Shown here in pieces: positions 17,279 through 26,661 of a DNA stretch of 64,000 bases; positions within the stretch are counted from its first letter, which is position 1; each line of letters begins with the position of its first letter. This stretch comes from Paracoccaceae bacterium. Its GTDB lineage: Bacteria; Pseudomonadota; Alphaproteobacteria; Rhodobacterales; Rhodobacteraceae. The stretch lies in NCBI GenBank assembly GCA_016744015.1, contig JADGFD010000014.1:1-64000 (forward strand), in the 5' to 3' direction. The position numbers and the translations under genes are program-made. Below the pieces are notes generated by a model. The model was given only the letters and a program-made list of their open reading frames with translations, made no database searches and was not told the DNA's origin.

Positions 17279-18419
17279 AAACCCAGGATTTACGCTTTCG
17301 GCCCAAGTTGCCGAGCTTAATAAGCGCTTTCAAAGCACCGATACGGTCGAGATGTTGCGCCACGTAATAGCTGATCCGCGCTTTGGTCCGCTGGCGCTTG
17401 TGTCATCATTCGGGGCTGATTCTGTGGTTTTGCTTGATATGGTTGCAAAGATAGACAGCGCGCTGCCGGTATTGTTTATTGATACTGAAATGCTCTTTCG
17501 CCAAACGCTAACCTATCAACAAAAGCTTGCCGTTGATCTGGGGCTGCAAGACCTGCGGCGCATTCTGCCTTCGCGAGAGGCTGTGCTGGAACGGGATTTT
17601 GAAAATCTGCTGCACCGATCTGATACCGACGCTTGCTGCACCTTGCGAAAAACCGAGCCATTGGCGCGAGCGCTAAAAGGGTTTAGGGGCTGGATCAGCG
17701 GGCGGAAACGCTACCAGGGTGGTGCGCGGGCCAGCATGGAGCTGTTTGAGATTGATGCCGAGCAGCGGATAAAGATCAACCCGTTGGCCCATTGGTCGCG
17801 GGAGGAACTGGCCGGATATATTACCACCCACAATTTACCACGCCATCCGCTTGTGGCCAAGGGCTATAGGTCTATCGGCTGCGCCCCCTGCACAATCCCT
17901 TCTGGCACCACCAACCATGAGCGCGCGGGCCGCTGGGAGGGCCAAGGAAAAACTGAATGCGGGATACATTTTAGCCAAGCACCCGCCGCGCCGGTGATCG
18001 TTACAGATCAAGGTTTTGCCAAAGATGATTGGGCTGGAGGCTTTCGTGGGGTAGATGCGCTTGCCAGCCTTGGCACACAGGATAAGTCGGCGCTGGCGGT
18101 TGATTTGGCTGGCGATTTCAACGCTAAAGATCTATTGCGGTGGGTAAAGCGGATTAACCTGATCCGCGTGGATTTTCCGGTTTTTTCTGACGGGCGCGGG
18201 TTCTCGCTTGGTCGCCAGCTGCGTATGCTTGGCTATGCTGGCAGGCTGCGTGCAAAAGGTCATATTCTGGCTGACCAATATGCCATGGCGCGGCGCTCTG
18301 GCTTTGATGAGGTCGAAATAGACGCGGCTTTGGCCCAGCGCCAGCCCGCGCCCGTTTGGCGTGCCCGCGCAAATTGGCAGGTGCGAGATTATCAGCTTTG
18401 CTTGCGCCAACGCGCTTAA
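17268..18419 (+). CDS. cysH: APS reductase CysH fused to a C-terminal DUF934 domain
   Basis: Residues 1 to about 245 are adenylylsulfate reductase. They contain the SSFGADS nucleotide loop at 46-52, the cysteine pair C123-C124, C205-x2-C208, and the catalytic KTECGIH cysteine at 231. The CC...CxxC set binds a [4Fe-4S] cluster and marks APS rather than PAPS as substrate. Residues from about 278 to 380 match DUF934 (DFPVFSDGRGFSLGRQLR, then GHILADQYAMARRSGFD). DUF934 is usually a separate small gene in the same operon; here the two are one 383-residue chain. The start at 17268 overlaps cysI. Confidence 0.85.
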   Translation: MSFENPGFTLSAQVAELNKRFQSTDTVEMLRHVIADPRFGPLALVSSFGADSVVLLDMVAKIDSALPVLFIDTEMLFRQTLTYQQKLAVDLGLQDLRRILPSREAVLERDFENLLHRSDTDACCTLRKTEPLARALKGFRGWISGRKRYQGGARASMELFEIDAEQRIKINPLAHWSREELAGYITTHNLPRHPLVAKGYRSIGCAPCTIPSGTTNHERAGRWEGQGKTECGIHFSQAPAAPVIVTDQGFAKDDWAGGFRGVDALASLGTQDKSALAVDLAGDFNAKDLLRWVKRINLIRVDFPVFSDGRGFSLGRQLRMLGYAGRLRAKGHILADQYAMARRSGFDEVEIDAALAQRQPAPVWRARANWQVRDYQLCLRQRA

Positions 18420-18421
18420 CG

Positions 18422-18859
18422 CTATGTCGCGTTTAGCCGTCCTACGCCTGCACTTCGGGATAAGAACCGCACAATCACGCTGATGGTGATAATAATCAAC
18501 ACCAACATGCCTGCCACAAGGCCGCTCATGGAAAGCGGCAGGATGATGCGGAACATGCGCCTGAACCAGCCAATGCCCTGCACCCGGGCGGTTTCCTCCA
18601 GTGATTGGTGAATTTGCAGCATGGCGGCAATGCCGGTGCGGGAGGTGAAGGGCAGGCTTTTGATAACGGTGATCAACACCAAAATGGTAAAGGGGCCATA
18701 AAGCACCGAAATGGGTTGGTAAAACATGGTCAAAATGCAGCAGGGTAAAAGCGCCAATCTCTCCATCACGTTGGTAGGCGAGGTCATAACTTTGGAACGT
18801 AAACGCATCTTTATGATTTGAAACAGCGGCACCAGCACCACAGAGCTCAAAAAAACCAA
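18422..18859 (-). pseudogene. ABC importer permease remnant (iron-type)
   Basis: The minus strand reads the C-terminal third of a binding-protein-dependent permease. The coupling loop is LEETARVQGIGWFRRMFRII followed by LPL, with helices before and after it. Iron(III) permeases of the FbpB/AfuB type run to 500-700 residues, so this is a fragment. The reading breaks down upstream of about 18860. It ends only 3 nt from the cysH stop on the opposite strand. Together with the binding-protein remnant it is the residue of a deleted operon. Confidence 0.6.
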
Positions 18860-18975
18860 GGCAGATCACCCCGATAATGATCTTGGGTTTGTTTTTAAAG
18901 CGATAGGCCTGATAGTCCAGATTTTGGATGCTAAAAACGGGGGCTTGCCGCGCCGGGCTGCGGTGTTTGATATGG

Positions 18976-19721
18976 CTAAACCATGCGCGAAACAGGGTCG
19001 AGTCCCGCCATAATGGCGTTTACATTCCCCTTGCTATCGTTGCGCGAAATATAGGTCATGTTGGGCATCGCGATCATGGCATCGTCTTGGCCAGCAGCCC
19101 CGGCGGCACCGGCCAGCAAGCGGCGCACAAATTCATAGCCCGCGTCCGGCACGCCATCCCCTAGCACCAATTCTTCGCCCGTTAAGCGCTGATAGCGCGG
19201 CAGCCATTTCTCAGGATATTGCACGAGTTTAACCAGCCCCATGAGTGAAGAGCCAGAGGCCATTGGGTCTTTAATCCCTACGCGGCCGCGATATTGCTCT
19301 TGGGTGAGCTCCCAAACATTGCTCACAGGCGCGCCGTCTGGGTTAGTGCCCGTGCTATAGAAAAACACAATGGTCTCGTTTACTTGAATAAGCAGAGGAT
19401 CGCGGTTTTCTTCTGGGGTGCTGTCAGCGTAATGAGCGGGCAGATATTTAAATATCCGGCCGTTATTCAGCAATTCATAAATCACTTGGCCCGAGTTGCC
19501 GATGGTGATTACGTCCACATTGAAAATTCCCGCATCTTGCTCGCGCACGGTTTTTCAATAGTTTTAACAGAACCGAGGTCAAATAAAGTGAGCGTAATAT
19601 CGGGGTAAAGCGCCTGAAAGTGGCCCACTAGTTTGGCGATACGCCCAAAGGAGGAGTAAACCATCACTTCGCCATCCTCGGTGGCACGGCCGACGATATC
19701 ATCCCAATTTTCTTCCTCCAT
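18976..19721 (-). pseudogene. Iron-type extracellular solute-binding protein remnant, frameshifted
   Basis: An ATG at 19721 opens a frame with DDIVGRATEDGEVMVYSSFG and LVGHFQALYPDITLTLFDLG, the start of a periplasmic binding protein of the iron(III)/spermidine group. Near 19555 the frame is lost, and the protein continues in another frame (REQDAGIFNVDVITIGNSGQ to NVNAIMAGLDPVSRMV). There is no signal peptide. The C-terminal part of the protein is missing, and the sequence runs into the permease fragment. I infer an inactive gene with one frameshift, a lost N-terminal leader and a deleted end. Confidence 0.65.
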
Positions 19722-20236
19722 TGTTGATTTTGTTGAGGGTGAAGTAAAAACGGGTTGAGTCAACTTTTTATGATTATGAGTATTTCCAGAATTGGAAAAC
19801 CAACGCCAAAGCGCTGGGCGCAATGAGTTTTGTGCCAATCTGCACAGCCACAGGCTGCCCTTCTTGCGGCCTCGTTAACCAATGATCCTAACGCGCAGAT
19901 AAACATGCTGGCTTTAAGTATTCTGCAAATTGCATGATGGGCTTGTTTTAGCCGCGAAATGACTCTGAAATAGTAAACCGGCATACGGGAATCAATTGCG
20001 GAGCTTGTGATCATTATCAGCGCCAGAAAATCCAGCTGGTGAGGATTTTTTGTGAAACCACTCAAGCTTCCTCGGGTAGTTTGGCGGTGGTGGGTCATAG
20101 AATGCGGCCTTTAAATGATAACCACCTTTTGTCGCAAACCAAAATTATGGTTGCGAAAACATCGTGGGCCAAAGACAGTGCCTTTGCGGCCAAGCGCGAA
20201 TGGCATCAATAGCTGAACACATGATCGGGGTCAGAC
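19722..20236. other. Intergenic stretch with a candidate operator for the CoA-transferase gene
   Basis: These 515 bases hold no gene I can support; short open frames lack family features and codon bias. The region is AT-richer than its surroundings and looks like continued decay of the ABC operon. At 20132-20156 TCGCAAACC and GGTTGCGA form an inverted repeat 80-105 nt before the CaiB-type gene, a possible operator. Confidence 0.3.
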
Positions 20237-21460
20237 ATGAAAACGGAAAAAACCGGCGAGACGCCCCAACAGTTTGACCCCAGCCCAGCGGGGCCGCTAG
20301 ACGGCATCCGCGTGCTGGATCTATCTCGGCTGGTAGCGGGCAATCTGCTATCTATGCAGCTAGCAGATTTTGGCGCTGACGTCATAAAGATCGAGCCAGA
20401 AGAGGGTGACCCGTTGCGGGCTTGGAAAGTCGATGGCCATTCGTTTTTTTGGAAGATTTATGGTCGTAACAAGCGCTCATGTGTGCTCAACCTTCGCCAT
20501 CCGCCAGCCATGCAAGCCCTTTGGGCGCTTATAAAAACCGCCGATGTGTTTATCGAAAATTTTCGCCCGGGTACGCTGGAGAAAATGGGGCTATCCCCGG
20601 CAAGCCTTTTGACGTGTAATCCTGATTTGCTTATCGTACGCGTTTCTGGCTTTGGGCAAACCGGCCCCAACGCCCATTTGCCGGGCTTTGGCACATTGGT
20701 TGAGGCCGCCAGCGGCTTTGCCTATAACAATGGTTTTGCTGATCGTGAGCCGGTGCTGCCCCCCTTGGCACTGGCCGATATGGTCGCAGGAATTTATGGT
20801 GCTTCCGCCGTTTCAACGGCGCTATTCGCCCGCGAAAAGGGCCACGCTCGCGGGCAGGTTATTGATCTTTCTTTGCTTGAGTCGATATTCTCGTTTCTGG
20901 GGCCGGAAATGGCAATATATGAGCATACTGGCGTGGTGAAAGATCGCGTCGGGAGCGCGTCTGATACGGCATCACCGCGCAATGTTTACCGCTGCGCTGA
21001 TGGCCTCTATCTGGCGCTTTCCGGTTCGATGCAAACCATTGCCGAGCGCGTATTCAAGGCCATCGGCCACCCTGAAATGATCTCTGATCCGCGTTTTGCC
21101 ACCAACACAGAGCGGGTTAAAAACCGCGGCCTTGTAGATGAAGCCATCGGGGGGTGGTTTAGCCAAAAAACCAGCGTAGAGGCACTGGAAATAATGCAAA
21201 ATGCGGGCGCGACAGTCGGGCCGGTCTATTCGGTGGCCGATGCCATGGAAGATGCTCATTTCAAAGCGCGGGTATACACAAATGTAGAGGATAACGACCT
21301 TGGGTCTATCCCGATGCATAACGTAACCCCGCGACTTTCCGGCACGCCGGGGAGCCTGCGCTGCGCCGCGCCTGAGCTTGGCGCGGATACGGAGGAAATT
21401 CTCAAGGGTGCCGGGCTGAGCACCGCGCAAATAGTGTGTGCAAAAGGTACAGCCCGTTAA
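20237..21460 (+). CDS. CaiB/BaiF-family (class III) CoA-transferase
   Basis: This 407-residue protein has the family opening GIRVLDLSRLVAGNLLSMQL with ADFGADVIKIE, and the catalytic aspartate in LALADMVAGIYG (D181, matching Asp169 of formyl-CoA transferase). Such enzymes move CoA between acids such as formate/oxalate, carnitine esters or itaconate/mesaconate. The GFGQTGPNAHLPGFGTLVEA stretch is shared by many uncharacterised members, so the substrate is unknown. It stands alone between a decayed ABC locus and a convergent MFS gene. Confidence 0.8.
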   Translation: MKTEKTGETPQQFDPSPAGPLDGIRVLDLSRLVAGNLLSMQLADFGADVIKIEPEEGDPLRAWKVDGHSFFWKIYGRNKRSCVLNLRHPPAMQALWALIKTADVFIENFRPGTLEKMGLSPASLLTCNPDLLIVRVSGFGQTGPNAHLPGFGTLVEAASGFAYNNGFADREPVLPPLALADMVAGIYGASAVSTALFAREKGHARGQVIDLSLLESIFSFLGPEMAIYEHTGVVKDRVGSASDTASPRNVYRCADGLYLALSGSMQTIAERVFKAIGHPEMISDPRFATNTERVKNRGLVDEAIGGWFSQKTSVEALEIMQNAGATVGPVYSVADAMEDAHFKARVYTNVEDNDLGSIPMHNVTPRLSGTPGSLRCAAPELGADTEEILKGAGLSTAQIVCAKGTAR

Positions 21461-21486
21461 AGCGCCCCGATGCCTAAGGTTGAACG

Positions 21487-22629
21487 TTAGTCTGGACCGC
21501 CGCGCAGGGCTTGGCCGGCAGCCAGCAACACAATGACCATAAGCGCGGCGAGCAGCCAAAAGGCGGTGGGCAGGCTGGTATGGTTGGCGATAAAACCGAT
21601 AGCGGTTGGACCAAGCAATATGCCAGCATACCCAACGGTAGTGACAGAGGCGATGGCCAGGCTCGCGGGCATGGTTTTTTGCCGCCCCGCAGCGCTAAAC
21701 AGGATTGGCACAATATTGGCTGCCCCAAGCCCGATCAGGAAAAACCCAGCCATGGCCAATGCGGGCCATGGGCTTAATAGAAGAGTTGCGATACCAGAAA
21801 TTATGGCAAGGCTACCACCGGCTAAAACCCGCTGCTCACCAAGCTTTGCTACGGTTTTGTCGCCCGTGAACCGCGCCAGCACCATGGCCACCGAAAACAG
21901 AATAAAGCCAATTCCAGCGTTTTCTGCAGCCAAAAGTTTACGCTCAATTATGAGCAGCGCACCCCAATCCAGCACCGCGCCCTCCAGCAAAAAGGAAATG
22001 GCGGCCAGCACCGCAATCAGCAGCACAACGCCGCGCGGAAAGGTGAAGGGCTCTGGCGTGCCACCGCGCGCCTTTAGCAGCTTTGGGCTGGCCATTAGGA
22101 TAGTCGACGCCGTGATAGCTGCGCCGATCAGCATAGAAACTTGCCACGCGGCCCCAAGGGAAAGCAGCACCGTCACTAGTGCAGCGCCCGCAAGGCCGCC
22201 CACGCTGAATTGCGCATGAAATCCAGACATTAGCGGTCGCATTTCACGGGTTTCCACTTCCACACCGTGGATGTTCATGGCCACATCTATTGTGCCCATA
22301 GATGCCCCGAGAAAGAACAAGGCCACGGCCAAAGCCGCAAAACTGTTAGCAAGGGTCAGCAAGAGCATAAACACCACCAGCCCCGCGCCGCCGAGCATTA
22401 CCATATGCCGCGCCCCATATCGCGCCGCAATCCCACCTGTGATCGGCATGGCAATAATCGCCCCAAGGCCGATGCACAGCAATAACAGCCCGAATTGCGC
22501 CTCATCCGCGTCAACACCGGCTTTGATAAACGGAAACAACGGCGCACTACAACCCATGGCAAACCCGGCCGTAAAAAACGCCAGCCTTGTGGCAAAGCGC
22601 GCGGGGTCGGTTAAGGCGAAGTCAGGCAT
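21487..22629 (-). CDS. MFS transporter, YbjJ/fucose-permease-like
   Basis: This 380-residue inner-membrane carrier has twelve predicted helices in two halves. Between helices 2 and 3 it carries a form of the MFS loop (GGIAARYGARHMVML). The segment ASMGTIDVAMNIHGVEVE is typical of the YbjJ-like group. I chose the ATG at 22629 over 22653 because AGGGAAAG lies at ribosome-site distance from it. The family includes sugar and drug exporters; the substrate is unknown. It is convergent with the CoA-transferase gene. Confidence 0.75.
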   Translation of the reverse strand: MPDFALTDPARFATRLAFFTAGFAMGCSAPLFPFIKAGVDADEAQFGLLLLCIGLGAIIAMPITGGIAARYGARHMVMLGGAGLVVFMLLLTLANSFAALAVALFFLGASMGTIDVAMNIHGVEVETREMRPLMSGFHAQFSVGGLAGAALVTVLLSLGAAWQVSMLIGAAITASTILMASPKLLKARGGTPEPFTFPRGVVLLIAVLAAISFLLEGAVLDWGALLIIERKLLAAENAGIGFILFSVAMVLARFTGDKTVAKLGEQRVLAGGSLAIISGIATLLLSPWPALAMAGFFLIGLGAANIVPILFSAAGRQKTMPASLAIASVTTVGYAGILLGPTAIGFIANHTSLPTAFWLLAALMVIVLLAAGQALRGGPD

Positions 22630-22662
22630 AAGCTCTTTCCCTTTCGAGCCCATGCTGCGGGC

Positions 22663-23280
22663 TTAAGAGCCATTTCGTATGCTGGCGATAAGATCTCTGC
22701 GCCAAATTCGGTTGGGAAAGCTGAAAACCCCGTCGGTGGCCAGCATATCCGCAAGGAAAGGGGACTCGGTGAGTGGCGGCATACGCTGTTGCATCTTTTT
22801 GGCCACGCCTCCCCCAGTACCGAAAATGAGGACGCCAAGAGTGAGTACTGTGGTCGCTTCATCGATAAATTCTTCTGAAGTGGCTGCACCGATCAAGGTT
22901 TCTAAATCGGTGCTACTGAGGGCGCTTCTGTCACGCTCCGCAGTTAGGACGTGCACCGCATGAGATAGCTGATCGGGCGTTTGCCTTTCTAATAGAGCGG
23001 CTACATAGTCTTCCCGCCAAAGATTGAGCCAAAGCTCAAGCTCACGCTCAGGGAGTATTTCGATGAGCCGGTCCGAATCCACAACGCGAACCGAATGCTC
23101 GGCTAACAGTTCCGTGAGGTGTTTGACATACATATCCAGCAGCATTTGCTTGGTGTGTTCCATGTCTGAATCAGCAAACATGTGCTCCGCAATATATTCG
23201 GCATCTGTGCGCGGCGAAGCGCAAACGCTTTGCCCGAACATAACCGATAGTGCAAAAAATATAGAAGCGAGACGGCGCAA
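22663..23280 (-). CDS. Secreted protein of unknown function (DUF2059-like)
   Basis: This 205-residue protein starts at a TTG (23280) and has a signal peptide ending near ASFVFGQSVCA-like residues 16-21. The mature chain is largely helical and acidic, with TKQMLLDMYVKHLTELL and LELWLNLWREDYVAALLE. This resembles the DUF2059 type of periplasmic helical protein, but the match is loose. A hydrophobic glycine-rich patch (LTLGVLIFGTGGG) occurs at about 147-159. It is encoded about 30 nt upstream of the MFS gene on the same strand. Confidence 0.6.
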   Translation of the reverse strand: MRRLASIFFALSVMFGQSVCASPRTDAEYIAEHMFADSDMEHTKQMLLDMYVKHLTELLAEHSVRVVDSDRLIEILPERELELWLNLWREDYVAALLERQTPDQLSHAVHVLTAERDRSALSSTDLETLIGAATSEEFIDEATTVLTLGVLIFGTGGGVAKKMQQRMPPLTESPFLADMLATDGVFSFPNRIWRRDLIASIRNGS

Positions 23281-23375
23281 TGTTGTTATCCAGAATGAGG
23301 GCGGGCGAATGAGAAAGGACGATACAGGGATTTAATGGCGGGCGCAATATCAACCCTAAGCTTCATATTTGAAGG

Positions 23376-24323
23376 CTATACATACACACCCTCGGGCTGC
23401 GCCCGCAACCCCCGCGCCAAAAGGTCCATCGCGGCCATGCGCACGGCCACGCCCATTTCCACCTGCTCTTGAATCACCGAGCGGTTAATGTCATCGGCCA
23501 GCACGCCGTCAATTTCTACGCCGCGGTTCATGGGGCCGGGATGCATGACGATGGCGTCGGGTTTGGCATGGGCCAGTTTGGCCGCATCCAGCCCCCAGCG
23601 ATGATAATATTCGCGCTCGGAGGGGATAAACCCGCCATCCATGCGCTCTTTTTGCAGGCGGAGCATCATCACGACGTCAGCCCCTTGGAGGCCCGCCTCC
23701 ATGTCATCTGTGATTTCCACTCCGAGCTGATCAATGCCGCTTGGCATAAGGGTGCGCGGGCCAACAAGGCGCACGCGGTTTTCCATTTTGCCAAGCAGCA
23801 AAAGGTTTGAGCGTGCCACGCGGGAATGGGCAATATCGCCACAAATGGCGATGGTTAGCCGGTGTAGCCGCCCTTTGGCGCGGCGAATTGTCAGAGCATC
23901 GAGCAAGGCTTGGGTCGGGTGCTCATGGCGGCCATCGCCCGCGTTGAGCACGGCGCAGTTTACCTTTTCAGCTAGCAGGGCAACCGCGCCGGAATGGGGG
24001 TGGCGGACAACCAAAAGATCAGGGTGCATGGCGTTTAGCGTCATCGCGGTATCAATGAGGGTTTCACCCTTGGAGATGGAGCTGGCCGACATTTGCATGT
24101 TCATCACATCTGCCCCAAGGCGCTTGCCTGCGATTTCAAAGCTGGATTGAGTGCGGGTCGAGGCCTCAAAAAACATGTTGACTTGGGTCATGCCGCTCAG
24201 TGCGGTCGAGTGCTTCTGGGCAGAGCGGTTTTGCTTGGCGTAAAGCTCGGCAAGGTCCAAAATGGTGGTGATCTCGGCTTTGGAAAGCCCCTCGATTCCG
24301 AGAAGATGGCGGTGCTGGAGCAT
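23376..24323 (-). CDS. pyrB: Aspartate carbamoyltransferase catalytic chain
   Basis: This 315-residue enzyme of pyrimidine synthesis condenses carbamoyl phosphate with aspartate. It shows the carbamoyl-phosphate motif [13 protein letters not shown] (STRT at 55-58), the SISKGET loop, [14 protein letters not shown], and the aspartate-binding [11 protein letters not shown] near residue 266. Length is normal for the class without a regulatory chain. pyrC, which often follows in this group, is not next to it here. The upstream 264-nt gap to the uracil-DNA glycosylase gene holds the divergent promoters. Confidence 0.93.
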   Translation of the reverse strand: MLQHRHLLGIEGLSKAEITTILDLAELYAKQNRSAQKHSTALSGMTQVNMFFEASTRTQSSFEIAGKRLGADVMNMQMSASSISKGETLIDTAMTLNAMHPDLLVVRHPHSGAVALLAEKVNCAVLNAGDGRHEHPTQALLDALTIRRAKGRLHRLTIAICGDIAHSRVARSNLLLLGKMENRVRLVGPRTLMPSGIDQLGVEITDDMEAGLQGADVVMMLRLQKERMDGGFIPSEREYYHRWGLDAAKLAHAKPDAIVMHPGPMNRGVEIDGVLADDINRSVIQEQVEMGVAVRMAAMDLLARGLRAQPEGVYV

Positions 24324-24587
24324 GAGGTGGCCTCGCTGGTTTTAGCCTTTATAGCAAGGATTTCGGGTGAGGCAAGGGCCGGTGGCGGCGCGTCTAGCAG
24401 TGGCTTGCTTTGCGAGGTTGTGCTCGCGCCGCGCTGTGAGGTCAGCGTGTGTAGCCAAAAGCGCAAAGGGTTTGGTGTGGTGCGAGTAAAAGGGGTCAAC
24501 AAAGTGCAGCGGTAGACGTGCCACCAAGGGAGGTAACGGTTTTCAATCCTGCCTTGTTGGGGTAGGCTACGCCCAGAGGAATCACAA

Positions 24588-25376
24588 ATGCCCAATGCCG
24601 CACAGTTTCACCATGATCTTGCTCTTCTGGATTGGCATCTCGAATTGGGTGTGGATGAGGCCATAAGTGAAGCGTCGGTGAACCGTTATAAGCTAGAAGC
24701 GCCTGCGTCAAAGCCCAAACCAACCACCACGCCTGAAGTTATTACGCCAGCCAAATCCGAACCCGTTGTGTTTGACTCCACCCCTTTGGCACAAGCTTGC
24801 GAGAACTTGGCGGCGTTGCGTGCCGCCATGGGAGCCTTTGAGCACTGCCCTTTAAAGCAAGGTGCGCGTAACACGGTGTTTTGTGACGGCAATCCGAGCG
24901 CCCGCGTGATGATCATCGGTGAGGCTCCCGGCCGTGAGGAGGACCGCGAGGGCAAGCCTTTTATTGGCAAAGCCGGGCAGATGCTAGACAAAATGTTCGC
25001 CGCCATTGGCCTTTCACGGCATGAAGAGGCGCCTGAATCTGCACTTTATATTACCAATGTGCTCCCATGGCGGCCACCGCAAAATAGAGACCCAAAGCCC
25101 GAAGAAATAGCTTTGATGAAGCCGTTTTTATTGCGCCATATTGAGCTGGCCCAGCCTGATTTCATTATCACCATGGGCAACCCGAGCACCAAAACCCTGC
25201 GCGATACCAGCCTTGGTATTACCAAAATGCATGGCCAATGGGGTGAGGTGCTCGGCATCCCTTCGGTGCCACTATTTCACCCCGCCTACCTGCTGCGCTC
25301 TCCCGAGCAAAAGCGGCTGGCTTGGGCTGATTTGCTCAGCCTCAAGGCCCGCCTAGAAGGCAAACACCATGCATAG
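24588..25376 (+). CDS. Uracil-DNA glycosylase, family 4-like
   Basis: This 262-residue protein removes uracil from DNA. The active-site motif GEAPGREEDREGKPF begins at 111, the catalytic region has NVLPWRPPQNRDP, and the C-terminal motif is FHPAYLLRSP. The N-terminal 70 residues are a proline/threonine-rich linker seen in alphaproteobacterial members. Family 4 enzymes usually carry a four-cysteine [4Fe-4S] site. Only CPLKQ (C87) and C99 are visible in that region, so the cluster may be incomplete or absent. It overlaps the next gene by 8 nt. Confidence 0.8.
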   Translation: MPNAAQFHHDLALLDWHLELGVDEAISEASVNRYKLEAPASKPKPTTTPEVITPAKSEPVVFDSTPLAQACENLAALRAAMGAFEHCPLKQGARNTVFCDGNPSARVMIIGEAPGREEDREGKPFIGKAGQMLDKMFAAIGLSRHEEAPESALYITNVLPWRPPQNRDPKPEEIALMKPFLLRHIELAQPDFIITMGNPSTKTLRDTSLGITKMHGQWGEVLGIPSVPLFHPAYLLRSPEQKRLAWADLLSLKARLEGKHHA

Positions 25377-25944
25377 GGTTGCCGCTTGCTTCTTGGGAGC
25401 CGCTTTGTTTTTTGCGCTGCCAGTTACGCCGCAGGCTTCGCCCACAAACCCTGCCAGCAATGTGGGTGAAGACCCCTCACAACCAAATGGGCTCAACGCA
25501 GAGCTCGACGAGATCACTTTTATCGGTATTGGGCCTATGCCAAACAGTGGGTTTTCCGGCTTTAGAGCCAGCGGTGCCGGCCAGGTAGGGTGTAGTCTCA
25601 ATACCATGCTGGAAGCTAAGGCCATGGCGCTGGAATGCCCCGGCTTTGCCTCTGCTGAAGAATTCGATCGACTTAATGCCAGATTGCTGCGCGTTGCTAA
25701 TTTTTATACCGAATATCTAAGGCCAGCGCGCTCGCAAGACGAGGTGTTGTCCCTCTTTTCTCAGAGTTTAGGGGCGATAAGGCTAGAGCTTCAACCGAGA
25801 AAAGCCAACCTTTGCAATTACCTTAAAACTGTAGATCCGTTGTGGTATGACGAGATTTTTCTTGGTGCGCCTTTTGATACCGAGCTGCAACAAATACTTG
25901 CCAGACCCTTTTTTCCCTATAACAGCCGTTGCATATTTGAATAG
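25369..25944 (+). CDS. Secreted protein of unknown function
   Basis: This 191-residue protein has a Sec signal peptide (residues 1-23, ending VTPQAS). Five cysteines in the mature part (near 75, 90, 144 and 188, plus C7 in the signal) suggest disulfides. It has no motif I recognise. Its start overlaps the glycosylase stop by 8 nt, so the pair is co-transcribed with moaB 45 nt downstream. A role in DNA repair is not implied. Confidence 0.6.
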   Translation: MHRVAACFLGAALFFALPVTPQASPTNPASNVGEDPSQPNGLNAELDEITFIGIGPMPNSGFSGFRASGAGQVGCSLNTMLEAKAMALECPGFASAEEFDRLNARLLRVANFYTEYLRPARSQDEVLSLFSQSLGAIRLELQPRKANLCNYLKTVDPLWYDEIFLGAPFDTELQQILARPFFPYNSRCIFE

Positions 25945-25989
25945 AGCTGCAAAAAGCTGAAAAGCGGCCTTATTGAACAGGAGCCCTGA

Positions 25990-26526
25990 ATGACTGAACG
26001 CACATTTATACCGGTGAAAATTGCGGTGCTGACCGTGTCTGATACCCGTAAACTGGAAGATGACAGGTCTGGCACCACGCTAGTAAAGCGGCTTGAAGCC
26101 GCCGGGCATATTTTAGCTGATCGGGCGATTATTCGGGATGAGCGGAACCAAGTGGCGGATAAGTTGCGGGCGTGGGTGGCATCTGACGAGGTGGATGTGG
26201 TGATCTCAACCGGCGGCACGGGCCTTACGGGGCGAGACATTACCGTAGAGGCGCATCGCGATGTGTATGAAAAAGAAATTGACGCTTTTGCTACGCTTTT
26301 CACTATGGTTTCTTTTCCCAAAATAGGCACATCCGTCACGCAATCTCGCGCCTGTGCGGGCGTGGCCGGTGGGACCTATCTCTTTGCCCTGCCCGGCTCG
26401 CCGGGGGCCTGCAAAGACGGATGGGATGAAATTTTGCTTCATCAGCTTGATTATCGACATGGTCCCTGCAATTTTGTGGAAATCATGCCGCGGCTGGAAG
26501 AGCATAAGCAACGCGGCAAAAGCTGA
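25990..26526 (+). CDS. moaB: Molybdenum cofactor biosynthesis protein MoaB
   Basis: This 178-residue MogA/MoaB-fold protein has the molybdopterin-binding loop STGGTGLTGRD at 73-83, an SVTQSRACAGV segment, and the LPGSPGACKDGWDEIL loop. It adenylylates molybdopterin or stabilises it before molybdenum insertion. The cofactor is needed by SoeA about 15 kb away. No other moa/moe genes are in the window. A GGAG ribosome site precedes the ATG. Confidence 0.88.
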   Translation: MTERTFIPVKIAVLTVSDTRKLEDDRSGTTLVKRLEAAGHILADRAIIRDERNQVADKLRAWVASDEVDVVISTGGTGLTGRDITVEAHRDVYEKEIDAFATLFTMVSFPKIGTSVTQSRACAGVAGGTYLFALPGSPGACKDGWDEILLHQLDYRHGPCNFVEIMPRLEEHKQRGKS

Positions 26527-26631
26527 CCCCTGCAAGCGAAGCGCCGCATGCGCCAAGGAGGTGGCCCGAAGGGTCCCCGAGGCGGCGCACTCTCGGGACT
26601 GTCCGGCAGCTCCGCGTTTGCTTTTACCTCT

Positions 26632-26649
26632 GCGGGGGTAAACCCCCGC
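26632..26649. repeat. Perfect GC stem-loop in the moaB-cbiD spacer
   Basis: GCGGGGG (26632-26638) and CCCCCGC (26643-26649) form a perfect 7-bp stem with a TAAA loop, about 105 nt after moaB. A short AT tract follows some 15 nt later, so it may end the moaB transcript, though it lacks a direct U-run. Confidence 0.4.
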
Positions 26650-26661
26650 TCGGCAAAAGCA

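Noticed and set aside
19760-20098. Possible gene upstream of the CaiB-type gene on the minus strand
   Set aside because: No ribosome site, unusual composition and no recognisable motif.
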